DNA of 64,000 nucleotides from Sulfurivermis fontis. Lineage in GTDB: Bacteria > Pseudomonadota > Gammaproteobacteria > Thiohalomonadales > Thiohalomonadaceae. This document shows positions 25,571-33,483 of this stretch, piece after piece. The notes under the pieces were generated by a model. It saw nothing but the letters and a program-made list of their open reading frames with translations. It had not been told where the DNA came from and did no database searches. The DNA is taken from contig NZ_AP018724.1 of NCBI RefSeq assembly GCF_004001245.1, positions 2,906,501-2,970,500 of the forward strand, read 5' to 3'. Both the position numbers and the translations under genes were made by a program. Numbering within the stretch: the stretch's first letter is position 1; each line of letters starts with the position of its first letter.

Positions 25571-25599
25571 ATGAACGCGCTGTTCCGGCGAAAAGCCAA
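25571..25599 (-). promoter_or_regulatory. 29-bp leader repeat, copy 5
   Basis: On the minus strand it reads TTGGCTT-N8-AACAGCGCGTTCAT and ends 28 bp before the ATG of the gene at 25542. It lies between the lysozyme stop and that gene. Confidence 0.65.
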
Positions 25600-25620
25600 G
25601 CGCGTCTGACCTGCCTTGCA

Positions 25621-26085
25621 TCAGGTGTTGCCGAGCAGCCAGGTGACTTCGGCAGCTCGGCGCGCTACCAAGCCCGGGAGTACCTTTCCGCCGCCGTAGA
25701 TCCATCGGCGCAGTTCCGTTGCTGCTGCGATCCAATCCCGTTGATTGACTCGCCGCCGCAGCGTCGAGGTCTGCAGCCGCCCGGCGCCGAGGTTGAAGGT
25801 GAAGTCCACGATGGCCGCGAGCCGCCCTTCCGGCTCGGTCGCCAGCACAGGGCAGTAGCGCAGCGTGGCGGCGAGCGCCACCTTCAGATCCTGGGCGAGG
25901 TAGGCCTCGGCCTCTGCTTCGGTGATCGGCGGGTGCTTCGGATCGCAGAGGTGACCATAGCCGATCGTCGGATAGCCGGCCGGACAGATGTACGGATAGG
26001 CGCGGTTGGGATCGTGCTTGGGCACGCGGTGGAAGCCCTCAAAGCGCTTGGCCAACTCGATGGCCGCTTGCGGCACGGGGATCAC
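25621..26085 (-). CDS. phage endolysin, lysozyme family GH24
   Basis: 154 aa from a GTG at 26085 that overlaps the holin stop (GTGA). Near the N-terminus KRFEGF gives the catalytic glutamate (about residue 16), followed by PTIGYGHL with the conserved threonine-glycine-tyrosine motif near 40-46, as in T4/P21 muramidases. The C-terminus has FTFNLGAGRLQTSTL, also typical. No signal peptide or anchor is seen, so release would depend on the holin. It is the last gene of the late operon apart from the small leader-repeat gene. Confidence 0.92.
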   Translation of the reverse strand: MIPVPQAAIELAKRFEGFHRVPKHDPNRAYPYICPAGYPTIGYGHLCDPKHPPITEAEAEAYLAQDLKVALAATLRYCPVLATEPEGRLAAIVDFTFNLGAGRLQTSTLRRRVNQRDWIAAATELRRWIYGGGKVLPGLVARRAAEVTWLLGNT

Positions 26086-26558
26086 GGCCGCACCCGGTCG
26101 AACACGCGGCCGAGGAACCAGAAGTTCAGCACCCCGGCCCACAGGGCCTGGTCGGCCTCGGTCCAGGCCGCCTGGATGGCGGGGATCCAGTCCGCCCCGG
26201 CCTCGATGGCACCCACGAAGGCGGCAGTCTTGGCCGCGCAGTACAGCGCCATGAACCAGTAGGTGATCACCGGACGGACGCTGCTGGACAGCGCATCGGC
26301 CCACTTCACGCCCGAGGGCCGCCCCTGCGCCGCAACCGCCTCGCGCAAGGCCTCGATGGCTCCGGTGTTCCATGCTGCGTCGGCCCCGGCGCCGATCTCG
26401 GCCATGCGCTGGGCGCCGCGCAGCTTCTCGAACTCCAAGGCCTTGTCCTGCATGGCGAGTTCATGGCTGCGCTCGCCCTTGCGGTCGATCCACTTCAGCA
26501 CTTCGGGCGCCAAGCGGAAGGCCCCGCCGAGGAGGCCGCCAAGCAGGGTCTCGATCAT
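26082..26558 (-). CDS. holin-family protein
   Basis: 158 aa. A Gly/Leu N-terminus and a charged helix (DRKGERSHELAMQDKALEFE) precede two or three membrane segments: VRPVITYWFMALYCAAKTAA (about 93-112), IPAIQAAW and ALWAGVLNFWFLGRVF. This matches the 3TM holin family of gene-transfer agents and phages. It is set between a small membrane gene and the lysozyme, with 4-bp overlaps on both sides, forming a lysis cassette. Confidence 0.85.
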   Translation of the reverse strand: MIETLLGGLLGGAFRLAPEVLKWIDRKGERSHELAMQDKALEFEKLRGAQRMAEIGAGADAAWNTGAIEALREAVAAQGRPSGVKWADALSSSVRPVITYWFMALYCAAKTAAFVGAIEAGADWIPAIQAAWTEADQALWAGVLNFWFLGRVFDRVRP

Positions 26559-26845
26559 TGCCCGCCCCCGAACATCTTGAGCTTGATGACGGCGCCCGCG
26601 ACTAGCGCCAGGAGGAAGCCGGTGGTGACGAGCCGGATCACGGTCTGCCAGGCGGTGTGCTTGGCGGCGTTGAAGGCTTCGAGCAGGCCGCGCAGCTCGC
26701 GGATATCGTGGGCGGCGTCCTCGCCGTCAAGGCCGACGTCGGCAAGGGCGCGCCTCGCGCCGCGTTCGGCTGCGCGTGCGAGCAGCTCCTCGAACTCGTC
26801 GCGCGGCATGACGACCATGCCGTCTTGCAGAGTGGGTGGGCTCAT
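26555..26845 (-). CDS. small phage membrane protein of the lysis cassette
   Basis: 96 aa from the ATG at 26845 (GGAGACCAGCA upstream). A soluble N-terminal part includes MPRDEFEELLARAAERGARR and an amphipathic helix (IRELRGLLEAFNAAKHTAW). A single membrane helix near the end (LVTTGFLLALVAGAVIKL) is followed by a short GGGQ tail. The position before holin and lysozyme suggests a spanin-like, antiholin or lysis-timing role, but sequence alone does not show it. Confidence 0.7.
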   Translation of the reverse strand: MSPPTLQDGMVVMPRDEFEELLARAAERGARRALADVGLDGEDAAHDIRELRGLLEAFNAAKHTAWQTVIRLVTTGFLLALVAGAVIKLKMFGGGQ

Positions 26846-26865
26846 TGCTGGTCTCCAGAAACGAA

Positions 26866-26887
26866 GAACCCGCCGGGCGGCGGGTTC
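26866..26887 (-). terminator. hairpin between tail and lysis genes
   Basis: GAACCCGCC-GGGC-GGCGGGTTC is a perfect 9-bp stem. The minus-strand downstream sequence TTCGTTTC is only weakly T-rich, so partial termination between the DUF2793 gene and the lysis cassette is the best guess. Confidence 0.55.
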
Positions 26888-26912
26888 GGTGGATGCAGTA
26901 AAGAGAATGCGA

Positions 26913-27263
26913 TCAGACGGCGATGCCGGGGCTCCAGCCGGTCGCTTTGTAGACGGAGAGCACGCCCTCGTCCTCGACGAAGCAGGTCCAGCCGATCTTG
27001 GGGGCGTGGTACTCCCACGCACCGGCGATGCGCACCGCGATCTGGTCGGTGCGACCCGCCCAGGCGCCGGTGGCGGTTGCCGGGACGATGTAGCGATCGC
27101 CGTCCACGGGTGTCGCGGGTGGGGTGGCGAGATCGCGGTCCTTGACCGACAGGCCCACCACGGCGCCGAGCCGCTTCAGGTTGGCGTCCATGCCGCCGTT
27201 CCAGTTGTGTTCGCCCTGGGCCCAGCCGTAGGCGAGGCCAAGGTTCGGGTCATTCAAGGCCAT
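26913..27263 (-). CDS. DUF2793-domain phage protein
   Basis: 116 aa. It is beta-rich with the recognisable LGLAYGWAQGEHNWN opening, the LSVKDRDLATPP and VDGDRYIVP segments, and WEYHAPKIGWTCFVEDEG, as in DUF2793 proteins. These are usually part of, or fused to, tail fibre or tip proteins. The start overlaps the tail-hub stop (TGATG), so it is part of the tail-tip operon. Confidence 0.82.
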   Translation of the reverse strand: MALNDPNLGLAYGWAQGEHNWNGGMDANLKRLGAVVGLSVKDRDLATPPATPVDGDRYIVPATATGAWAGRTDQIAVRIAGAWEYHAPKIGWTCFVEDEGVLSVYKATGWSPGIAV

Positions 27264-29464
27264 CAGACACCTCCGTAGTAGTCGCCGTAACGCAGGCCGT
27301 AGCCGGTACGGTCGAATTCGATGACGTGTTTCTGCCAGGACACGTGGCCGTCGCGGCTCGCCTCGATCTCCACCTTGACGTGCGCGTTGACGCGCCCGAG
27401 GCCGGAGTCGGCGAGCTCCTGCGCCAGCGGCCAGGTGGTACCGTTACCCGTGATGCCGCTCACCGTGCGCGCGAGCTGCCCATTCTCGTTGTAGAAGCGC
27501 ACGGTTGTGGTCTGGCCCGCCTCCGGCGTGATCGCCCCCTCGGTCTGCAGGACGAGGTAGGCGGTCTGGGACTGGCGGTTGCGCGTGGCCCAGCTTACGT
27601 TGATCTCGCCGGCCACCACGGTCGGATAGCGCTTGCCGTTGATCTGGGCGTTGCCGGGGCAGTACGGACGGATGAAGCGCTTGTCGAGTGGCAGGCTCAT
27701 CTCCGTTGCCGCCGCCTCGGGCAGCGTGCCGCGTGCCGTGCGGGTGAGGAGCTTCACGCGCACCGTCTCGCCGGCGACGTACTCGGGCGTGAGGTAGTGG
27801 CGGAAGCCGTCGACGAACCAGATGCGGCTGCCTGCGGGGTGGCTCGCCGGCACCGTATCGAGCATCCCGCGCTCCAAGGTGACGGTCTGGGTCGCGAGGT
27901 TGAGCGACACCACCTTGAGCCATTCGCCGTCGATCACCGTGAGTCCTCCGGCAGTCACCTCCTCGAGGTCGATGCCGGAGGTCAGCCCCACACTCACCTG
28001 CGCGGCCGACTGCGGCAGCATTGCCGTGAGAACCGCCGTGGGCGTGAAGATGCCGAAGCCCTTCTCGGTGAAACTGCCGCTGACGCGGGCCAGTGCCTTG
28101 AAGCCGAAGGCGTCCGACGAGGGGCGCGAACCGCAGGCTGCCACCAGGCCGTCGAGATCGTCGATGTCGCCGAGCAGGCTCTGGGACTCGCCGGTGAAGT
28201 CCTTGACCACCGACCAGTACGGCACCTCGAACAGGGTCTGGTGGGGGCACGGCGCCGGCAGGCTGGTCGGCTCCGTCCAGCCCGAGGGGGGCGGCGCCGA
28301 GTAGACCGACTGCGGCAGGCCGAAGATGTCCTGCACGCACTCCACCCGCACCGCCCCGTTCGCCAGCTCCCCATAGGTGATGCGCGCGACGCGCATCACC
28401 ATCTGGTCGATGCCGTAGGGCGGCCAGGAGAGCTTCACCACGTCGCCGATGTTGAGGCCGGATGCCTGGCGGTTGGCGACGAAGGTGCATTTGGCGAGGG
28501 GGCTTACGAGTTGCTTCAACTCGCGCATGGCCACCCGGTTGGCCAGCTCCGCTCGGCTGATGCCGGGGTAGTTGACCGTGGTCGCCACCACGCCGCCGTT
28601 GAGCTGCACGGCGGCGATGTCCTGCACTGTGACGCTGCCGTCCTTGTCCGTGACGCCGTCGCGGTAGACGACGGTCACCTGGTTGGTGATCTCACCCCAG
28701 GAGGGCCGCGTGAAGTCCTCGATGCGCAGGATGTTACTGGGGTCGAAGATCGGTAGACTGGAGATCGTGTAATCGTCGCGCGCGAGCTTGAGGGTGAAGA
28801 GCCCGGTGCGCGGATGGACGTAGAGCAGCCCGTCCACGTGCCGGAGCACCGACAGGATGAAGTCCTCGATGGTCTCTTCCTTGTTCCACAGCAGCGACAG
28901 CCCGAAGCCCTCGGCATGGAGCGCGTCGGCGGCCGCCGTGAAGCTGGCATCGTCGATGTCGCTCGTCGGGTAACCCATGCCCCACTCGCCGTTGGTGAGG
29001 CACTCGCGCACGATGTGGGCCGGGTTGGCGTCGCCGGAGATCTCGGCCTTGGCCGCGTACCACTGCCTCGGCACCCGCTTGGCGCGCACCGACCAGGGCT
29101 TGATGTAGGGGTTCATGGCCGCGACCCACACCCGGCGCAGGATCAGCGACACCACGCCGCGGAAGGCCGGGATGTCGGCGCCGAGGCGCTCCTGCAGGTA
29201 GGCGTTCCGTCCCTGGGTCGGCCCGCCCATCAGGATGTCCACCGGCCCCTGCACGCCGCCCTCGCGCTCCTCCCCGCCGAAGAGATTGGGGTTGTCGATG
29301 GTGATCGTGGTGTTGCCGGTGACGTTGCCCGACCAGGCGACGCGCTCGCCCACCCGGATCTCGGTGATGGCGTCCAGCGGGCCGTGGCACAGGGCGAGGT
29401 GGGCGCCGAGGCCGTACCAATAGCCGACCGTGTACTCCTGACTGCCTTTGCCGCCGCCGCTCAT
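27263..29464 (-). CDS. tail hub / tip attachment protein (gpJ-like)
   Basis: 733 aa. The start MSGGGKGSQEYTVGYWYGL and the stretch LCHGPLDAITEIRVGERV match the N-terminus of phage tail hub proteins. The middle has NQVTVVYRDGVTDKDGSVTV, LANRVAMRELKQLVSPLAKC and LNIGDVVKLSWPPYGI, as in tail-tip or GTA host-specificity proteins. A C-terminal fibronectin-like region follows (VSWATRNRQSQTAYLVLQTE). It forms the central tail tip and contributes to host contact. It overlaps the upstream small gene by 4 bp. Confidence 0.88.
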   Translation of the reverse strand: MSGGGKGSQEYTVGYWYGLGAHLALCHGPLDAITEIRVGERVAWSGNVTGNTTITIDNPNLFGGEEREGGVQGPVDILMGGPTQGRNAYLQERLGADIPAFRGVVSLILRRVWVAAMNPYIKPWSVRAKRVPRQWYAAKAEISGDANPAHIVRECLTNGEWGMGYPTSDIDDASFTAAADALHAEGFGLSLLWNKEETIEDFILSVLRHVDGLLYVHPRTGLFTLKLARDDYTISSLPIFDPSNILRIEDFTRPSWGEITNQVTVVYRDGVTDKDGSVTVQDIAAVQLNGGVVATTVNYPGISRAELANRVAMRELKQLVSPLAKCTFVANRQASGLNIGDVVKLSWPPYGIDQMVMRVARITYGELANGAVRVECVQDIFGLPQSVYSAPPPSGWTEPTSLPAPCPHQTLFEVPYWSVVKDFTGESQSLLGDIDDLDGLVAACGSRPSSDAFGFKALARVSGSFTEKGFGIFTPTAVLTAMLPQSAAQVSVGLTSGIDLEEVTAGGLTVIDGEWLKVVSLNLATQTVTLERGMLDTVPASHPAGSRIWFVDGFRHYLTPEYVAGETVRVKLLTRTARGTLPEAAATEMSLPLDKRFIRPYCPGNAQINGKRYPTVVAGEINVSWATRNRQSQTAYLVLQTEGAITPEAGQTTTVRFYNENGQLARTVSGITGNGTTWPLAQELADSGLGRVNAHVKVEIEASRDGHVSWQKHVIEFDRTGYGLRYGDYYGGV

Positions 29465-29733
29465 CCTGCCTGCTCCTTCTGTGCGCTTCGCGCATCCCTC
29501 GCTGCGCTCGGGACCAGCACTTCGTGCTGTCCTGCGGCCCTTTGGGCCTTGTCGGCTACCTCGGCGAGGCGGATCGCCATCGCGTCACCCGTGGCGCGCA
29601 GCCAGTCGGCCGGGACCCCTCGCTCCACGAACTCGGCCCAGGTGTGGCTGCGCCCCTCGAACCAGCGACGCATGCCGCGGGCGCAGTAGCCCAGGGCACG
29701 GGCATGCTCCAGCCGAGCGATGACCTCGGTCAC
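29461..29733 (-). CDS. small phage protein with hairpin-encoded C-terminal tail
   Basis: 90 aa from a GTG at 29733 overlapping the previous stop (GTGA). The N-terminal helix VTEVIARLEHARALGYCARG is followed by MRRWFEGRSHTWAEFVERGV, which looks like a small conserved tail-module protein. The last 28 or so residues (AAGQHEVLVPSAARDARSAQ) are encoded by a run of four short DNA hairpins and are probably not part of the ancestral protein. Function unknown. Confidence 0.7.
   Translation of the reverse strand: MTEVIARLEHARALGYCARGMRRWFEGRSHTWAEFVERGVPADWLRATGDAMAIRLAEVADKAQRAAGQHEVLVPSAARDARSAQKEQAG
29482..29549. repeat. cluster of four short hairpins inside a gene end
   Basis: Read on the plus strand: GCGCTTCGCGC, CGCTGCGCTCG, CAGCACTTCGTGCTG and GGCCCTTTGGGCC, almost end to end. 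The GCGAAGC-type and GCACGAAGTGC turns resemble the middle hairpin of the compound element described at 44, 47, 52, 54, 61 and 62 kb. It also contains GGAC before one of the stems. It encodes the C-terminal tail of the small phage gene. Confidence 0.6.
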
Positions 29734-29969
29734 TTCTTGCCCCCGGAGGACTTGCGGATCGGCCGCACCTGCACGTCGCCGTACCAGACCACGTTGGGCC
29801 CGGAGATCACCCGCGTACCGAACAGCACCGGGATGGGGGCGTCCTGGGAGGCGATGGGCACGTCCTTGTCGCCGATCTGGCCGGGCTGGGCGTCCTGCAC
29901 CTTGGGGCGCGGCGCGAGCAGCGCGGACAGTACCGTGGTGACGACCCAAATGATGATCTGTTGCCACAT
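29730..29969 (-). CDS. small anchored tail-tip protein
   Basis: 79 aa. An N-terminal hydrophobic helix (IIIWVVTTVLSALLAP) is followed by PIASQDAPIPVLFGTRVISG and VVWYGDVQVRPI. That segment resembles the extreme N-terminus of longer tail hub proteins (PIPVVFGTR and VVW patterns). Here it seems to be encoded separately from the hub. It lies 9 bp after the DUF2163/BR0599 gene and overlaps the next gene by 4 bp. Confidence 0.7.
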   Translation of the reverse strand: MWQQIIIWVVTTVLSALLAPRPKVQDAQPGQIGDKDVPIASQDAPIPVLFGTRVISGPNVVWYGDVQVRPIRKSSGGKK

Positions 29970-29978
29970 GGGAAAGCC

Positions 29979-30776
29979 TCACACGATGGCGTCGCCGGTG
30001 AAGGGGTTCTTCACCGGGATGAAGGGGAAGCCGCCGAAGTTGTCCAGGTTGCCGAACCTGTCCTTGCAATGCGCCATCGTGTGGTCGCAGCCGGCATAGA
30101 GCTGGACCGCATCGCCCGCCGTGAGGCCGACCATGGGAGCGACCAGGGTGAGGTCGATCCCGGCGTGACCGACGATCATGCGCGCGCCGGCGGTGGTGGC
30201 GAGCATGCCGCCCACGAAGTAGCCGTCCGGCCGGCTGGCGGCGACGGCGACCTGGACGGTCACGCCGCTCACTGCCGCTACGGTGCCGTCCACCCGAAAG
30301 CTGTCTTTCAATGCGCCGCAGCCGCTGGAGTAGAGCACGTGGCGGCACAGCAGCTGGTAGCGGGCACGCAAGCCCGGCCGCTTCAGGCTCGAGGCGATGG
30401 GCTCGCACTTGAGGGTGGCCTCGGCGCCGGACAGCCGCGCGCCGGTGATGCGCCCCTTCCAGTAGGTGATGAACTCGGCGTCGCCGACATGGCGCCGGTA
30501 GAGGGTCACGCTCACCACACCCTCGGGCGGGGCGGCGAGAAATAGACTCGCCACGGCCAGGTCGCGCGGCATGCGGATCTCCAGCCCCAGCCGCGCGAGC
30601 TCGTTGCTCTGCTCGAGGCCGCCGCGCGAGATCGTCGCCGGCTGATAGGTCTCGGATTGGTAGTCCACCGCCACCTGCCCCGAGGTGTAGAGCCAGCGCT
30701 GCGTGCCCTGGGAGAAGCGGTAGAGCTCCTGCGGTTGTCCGCCGTGGGCGGACTGTTCGATGCCCAGATAGCTCAT
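29979..30776 (-). CDS. phage BR0599/DUF2163-family tail protein
   Basis: 265 aa. It starts SYLGIEQSAHGGQPQELYRF and has conserved cysteines in YQLLCRHVLYSSGCG. The signature C-terminus contains CDHTMAHCKDRFGNLDNFGG and FPFIPVKNPF, the hallmark of the BR0599 family related to the GTA/NlpC-associated tail proteins. It is part of the distal tail assembly, upstream of the tail hub. It follows the large tail protein gene by 9 bp. Confidence 0.88.
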   Translation of the reverse strand: MSYLGIEQSAHGGQPQELYRFSQGTQRWLYTSGQVAVDYQSETYQPATISRGGLEQSNELARLGLEIRMPRDLAVASLFLAAPPEGVVSVTLYRRHVGDAEFITYWKGRITGARLSGAEATLKCEPIASSLKRPGLRARYQLLCRHVLYSSGCGALKDSFRVDGTVAAVSGVTVQVAVAASRPDGYFVGGMLATTAGARMIVGHAGIDLTLVAPMVGLTAGDAVQLYAGCDHTMAHCKDRFGNLDNFGGFPFIPVKNPFTGDAIV

Positions 30777-30785
30777 GGTCTTAGC

Positions 30786-32477
30786 TCATGATCTCAACGT
30801 CCGGGTGGAGAGCTGCACGCGCGCCGTGGCGTCCGTCTCCCAATGCAGCTCGACCGCGTCCTGGTCGAGCCGGGCCAACTCCAGGTACGAGACCTGCAGG
30901 AATTGCTGGGGTTCGAGGGTCACGCCCAGCGGCGCGTCCAGGGAGAGCAGCTCCTCGTCCTCGGAGATCTCGTTCGCCCCGGTGATACGGCGATGGAAGG
31001 TGCCGGCCGTGGTGAGGAGCCGCAGGTCGCGCCGCAAGGGATCGGCGGCGACGAAGCGGGCGTAGCCGACGTTGCGGACGACGAGGCCGGCATCCGTGGC
31101 CGCCACCGTGCGGCTGACTTCGAGGTCGGACTCGAAGGTCGGCAACCAGCAGGGATTCGCCCGTCCCGCGCGTGCGGCGAGCCAGCCCCGGAAGGCGGTC
31201 GCCTTGCTCCGGTCGGTGAGCAGCCAGGTCAGCGTGCGTCCGATGAGCGGGGAGCCCGACTCGTCGTCGAAGGTCGGCAGTCCCGTCCCGTAGTCGATGA
31301 TGGAGAGGCGCCGAAGCCACCTGTCCTCAAGGTCGGTGCTCCGGTTGGGCCGCCAGTCGAACACCCGGTAGCCCTGATAGGCCGGGCCATAGTCGGCGAC
31401 CGCGGGCGCCGTGATGTCCTCGATGCCGAAACGGCAGCGGCCGACGGCGATGGTGTCGGTGGGACGCGTAACGGCCACCTCGCCCTCGAGGCGGGCGAGC
31501 CGCGCCGGAAACACCCGCGTGCCGGCCGGCCAGCTCCCGGCCAAGGGGAGCTTGAGGGTCAGCGTGTTGCCGGCGATGGAGAGGATCTCCACCGCCTCGT
31601 GCCGCGTGTTGGAGCGCCACAGTACCGCCAGACCGCCCGCGTGGTAGTCGCTGTTGGCGGCATCCTGCACGGTGAGCGCGGTGCTGCCGATGGCGGCCTC
31701 GCCCGCAAGGGTGGAGACGTCGGTCCACACCGGCAGGCAGTAGATGCGTGCGCCCCAGGCGAACAGCAGGTGATCCAGCACCTGGGCGTCCCGGCCCTCG
31801 ATCAGGAATCCATACTCGAAACCGCGTCGCGGCAGCTGCCGCAGGCGCACCCGCTGCTCGGTGCCGTCGTAGGCCTCCAGCACCTCGGTGAGCCATTCCA
31901 GCCGCTCGGTGATCCCTTGCGACCAGTCCGGACGCATGCCGAAGACCACCACGCGGCGGCCGGTGACCACCAGCAGCGCGGTGAGCCCGCCGGCAAAGAC
32001 GAAGCGGTAGGCGGCGTCGATCACCGGCGCCCCGCGCGTGCCCGCTGCGAAGGTGTAGAGGCGCGACTGCAGCGGCCCGAAGGCGAGCGGCGGCGCCGGC
32101 TGGCCCGAGAGCAGCAGCCCGTCCGTTCCGGTCTCGTCGATGGCATCGAGCGTCTGCGCGTCGAACCGAGCGTTCCACACCTCCAGCACCCGCTCGACCG
32201 GACTCACCAGGTTGCCGAGATCGATGGTCGAAGGGATGACGTGGATGCGGTGATACCAGTCGGCCCCAAAGGTGGGCAGCAGAGCGCCGTTGACGCCGAG
32301 CCGCAGCTCGTCGACGGGCTGGGTGTCGAGCCGCGCGCCCGGACGCATGACCGAGCTCGCACTCGGGTCGAACGGAAAGGCGACCGGCACGCGCTCGGAG
32401 ACCTCCGGCGAGCGCGACCAGGTCGGCGGCTCCTGGCGGGCGGCACCAGGCAGGATGGAACCGGGAAAGGTCGGCAT
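30786..32477 (-). CDS. large phage tail protein
   Basis: 563 aa. It is beta-rich with RIHVIPSTIDLGNLVSPVER near 80, a TIDL/VERVLEVWN segment and repeated LTVQDAANSDY and LTLKLPLAGSW motifs. The C-terminal half has GYRVFDWRPNRSTDLEDRW, found in distal tail proteins of siphophages with BR0599-type neighbours. No enzymatic motif is seen. Exact position in the tail is inferred from gene order, between the paired tail-tip proteins and BR0599. Confidence 0.75.
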   Translation of the reverse strand: MPTFPGSILPGAARQEPPTWSRSPEVSERVPVAFPFDPSASSVMRPGARLDTQPVDELRLGVNGALLPTFGADWYHRIHVIPSTIDLGNLVSPVERVLEVWNARFDAQTLDAIDETGTDGLLLSGQPAPPLAFGPLQSRLYTFAAGTRGAPVIDAAYRFVFAGGLTALLVVTGRRVVVFGMRPDWSQGITERLEWLTEVLEAYDGTEQRVRLRQLPRRGFEYGFLIEGRDAQVLDHLLFAWGARIYCLPVWTDVSTLAGEAAIGSTALTVQDAANSDYHAGGLAVLWRSNTRHEAVEILSIAGNTLTLKLPLAGSWPAGTRVFPARLARLEGEVAVTRPTDTIAVGRCRFGIEDITAPAVADYGPAYQGYRVFDWRPNRSTDLEDRWLRRLSIIDYGTGLPTFDDESGSPLIGRTLTWLLTDRSKATAFRGWLAARAGRANPCWLPTFESDLEVSRTVAATDAGLVVRNVGYARFVAADPLRRDLRLLTTAGTFHRRITGANEISEDEELLSLDAPLGVTLEPQQFLQVSYLELARLDQDAVELHWETDATARVQLSTRTLRS

Positions 32478-32484
32478 GATCCGC

Positions 32485-33477
32485 TCAGGGGATGAGTCTC
32501 ACGGCATAGCCGTGCACGCCGCTCTTGCCGTTCTTGGAGTGGGCCGGGAAGGCCATCCACTGCTCGGCGCCCAACGCGAAGACCTCCGCCGGCGCGTAGT
32601 GGGTGATGTTGAGATAGCGCAGGTGCGGCGTGAAGCCGAAGGGCGAGAAGAAGCCGGAAGGCCGCGCCACGAACAGGTAGAACGGCAGCATCGGCGTCAC
32701 GCCGTTCAAGGTGTTGGGCACGTGACCCCACCAGTAGCGCGCCAGACTGTCGCGCGGCGTGCCCGTGCCCCGTTCCCACAGCGCCTTGGCGCGCTTGCCG
32801 GTGAGCGCCCAGTCCTTGCAGACCGAGTGCCAGTCGGTGGCGCCGTCCACCTCGGCGAGGACGAAGTTCGCGCCGCCGTAGTACTTGTAATCGTTGAACG
32901 GCAGGCCGAAGTGCCGGTCGTGGTCGTAGCCGAAGACGTAGTCGGTGAAGCCGCTGTACGTATAGGTGTAGGCGTCCGGGCCGAACGCGCCCGACACGAA
33001 CGCCCCGCCGCCGTAGCTGCCGAACTTCGTGAGATCCCCGAAGGCGAGATGGTGATAGACGCCGGGCGAGACCTCGGCGACGAGCATGATCAGTTCGGGC
33101 GTGGCGGCCGAGAGTAGGTGGTAGGTGTTGGCGGTGCCCACCTCGAACAGGCCGCAGGCTTCGGCGCGGTAGCTCGTGGTGTTGCTCACGTAGCTGGCGT
33201 TGACGATCGATCCGGGTTGATCCCACCAGGGCTTGCCGGCATCGAATCCCGTCGAGCCGATCAGCCAGATGCCGGTGATGGTGTTGTAGCGTGTGGAGAG
33301 GCGCTCATTCACCGCGGAGCGCAGATGGACGTAGAGCCCGCCCTTGGCGAGCGACAGGGTCTGCCCGGTGCCGTCGGGGGCCCAGCGCAGCTGGGTCCAG
33401 CCGTTGGCCACCGCGAACACGCGCAGGGCGTCGAGCAGCTGATCGGGGTTGGCGGAGGTACCAGTCTGGTAGGCCAT
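32485..33477 (-). CDS. tail-tip structural protein, paralogue 1
   Basis: 330 aa. The N-terminal helix (SANPDQLLDALRVFAVANGW) is followed by a long aromatic beta region with many Tyr/Gly repeats (AYTYTYSGFTDYVFGYDHDR) and a C-terminal GAEQWMAFPAHSKNG. It shares its layout with the next gene upstream: a helix, LxLK(G/A)xGL, an IWLIGS/GIRAYEN-like strand, a YHHLAFG-like loop and a final FP/YWALRLS strand. Aromatic-rich surfaces suggest receptor or fibre contact, which is inference. Confidence 0.65.
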   Translation of the reverse strand: MAYQTGTSANPDQLLDALRVFAVANGWTQLRWAPDGTGQTLSLAKGGLYVHLRSAVNERLSTRYNTITGIWLIGSTGFDAGKPWWDQPGSIVNASYVSNTTSYRAEACGLFEVGTANTYHLLSAATPELIMLVAEVSPGVYHHLAFGDLTKFGSYGGGAFVSGAFGPDAYTYTYSGFTDYVFGYDHDRHFGLPFNDYKYYGGANFVLAEVDGATDWHSVCKDWALTGKRAKALWERGTGTPRDSLARYWWGHVPNTLNGVTPMLPFYLFVARPSGFFSPFGFTPHLRYLNITHYAPAEVFALGAEQWMAFPAHSKNGKSGVHGYAVRLIP

Positions 33478-33483
33478 GGTCGG

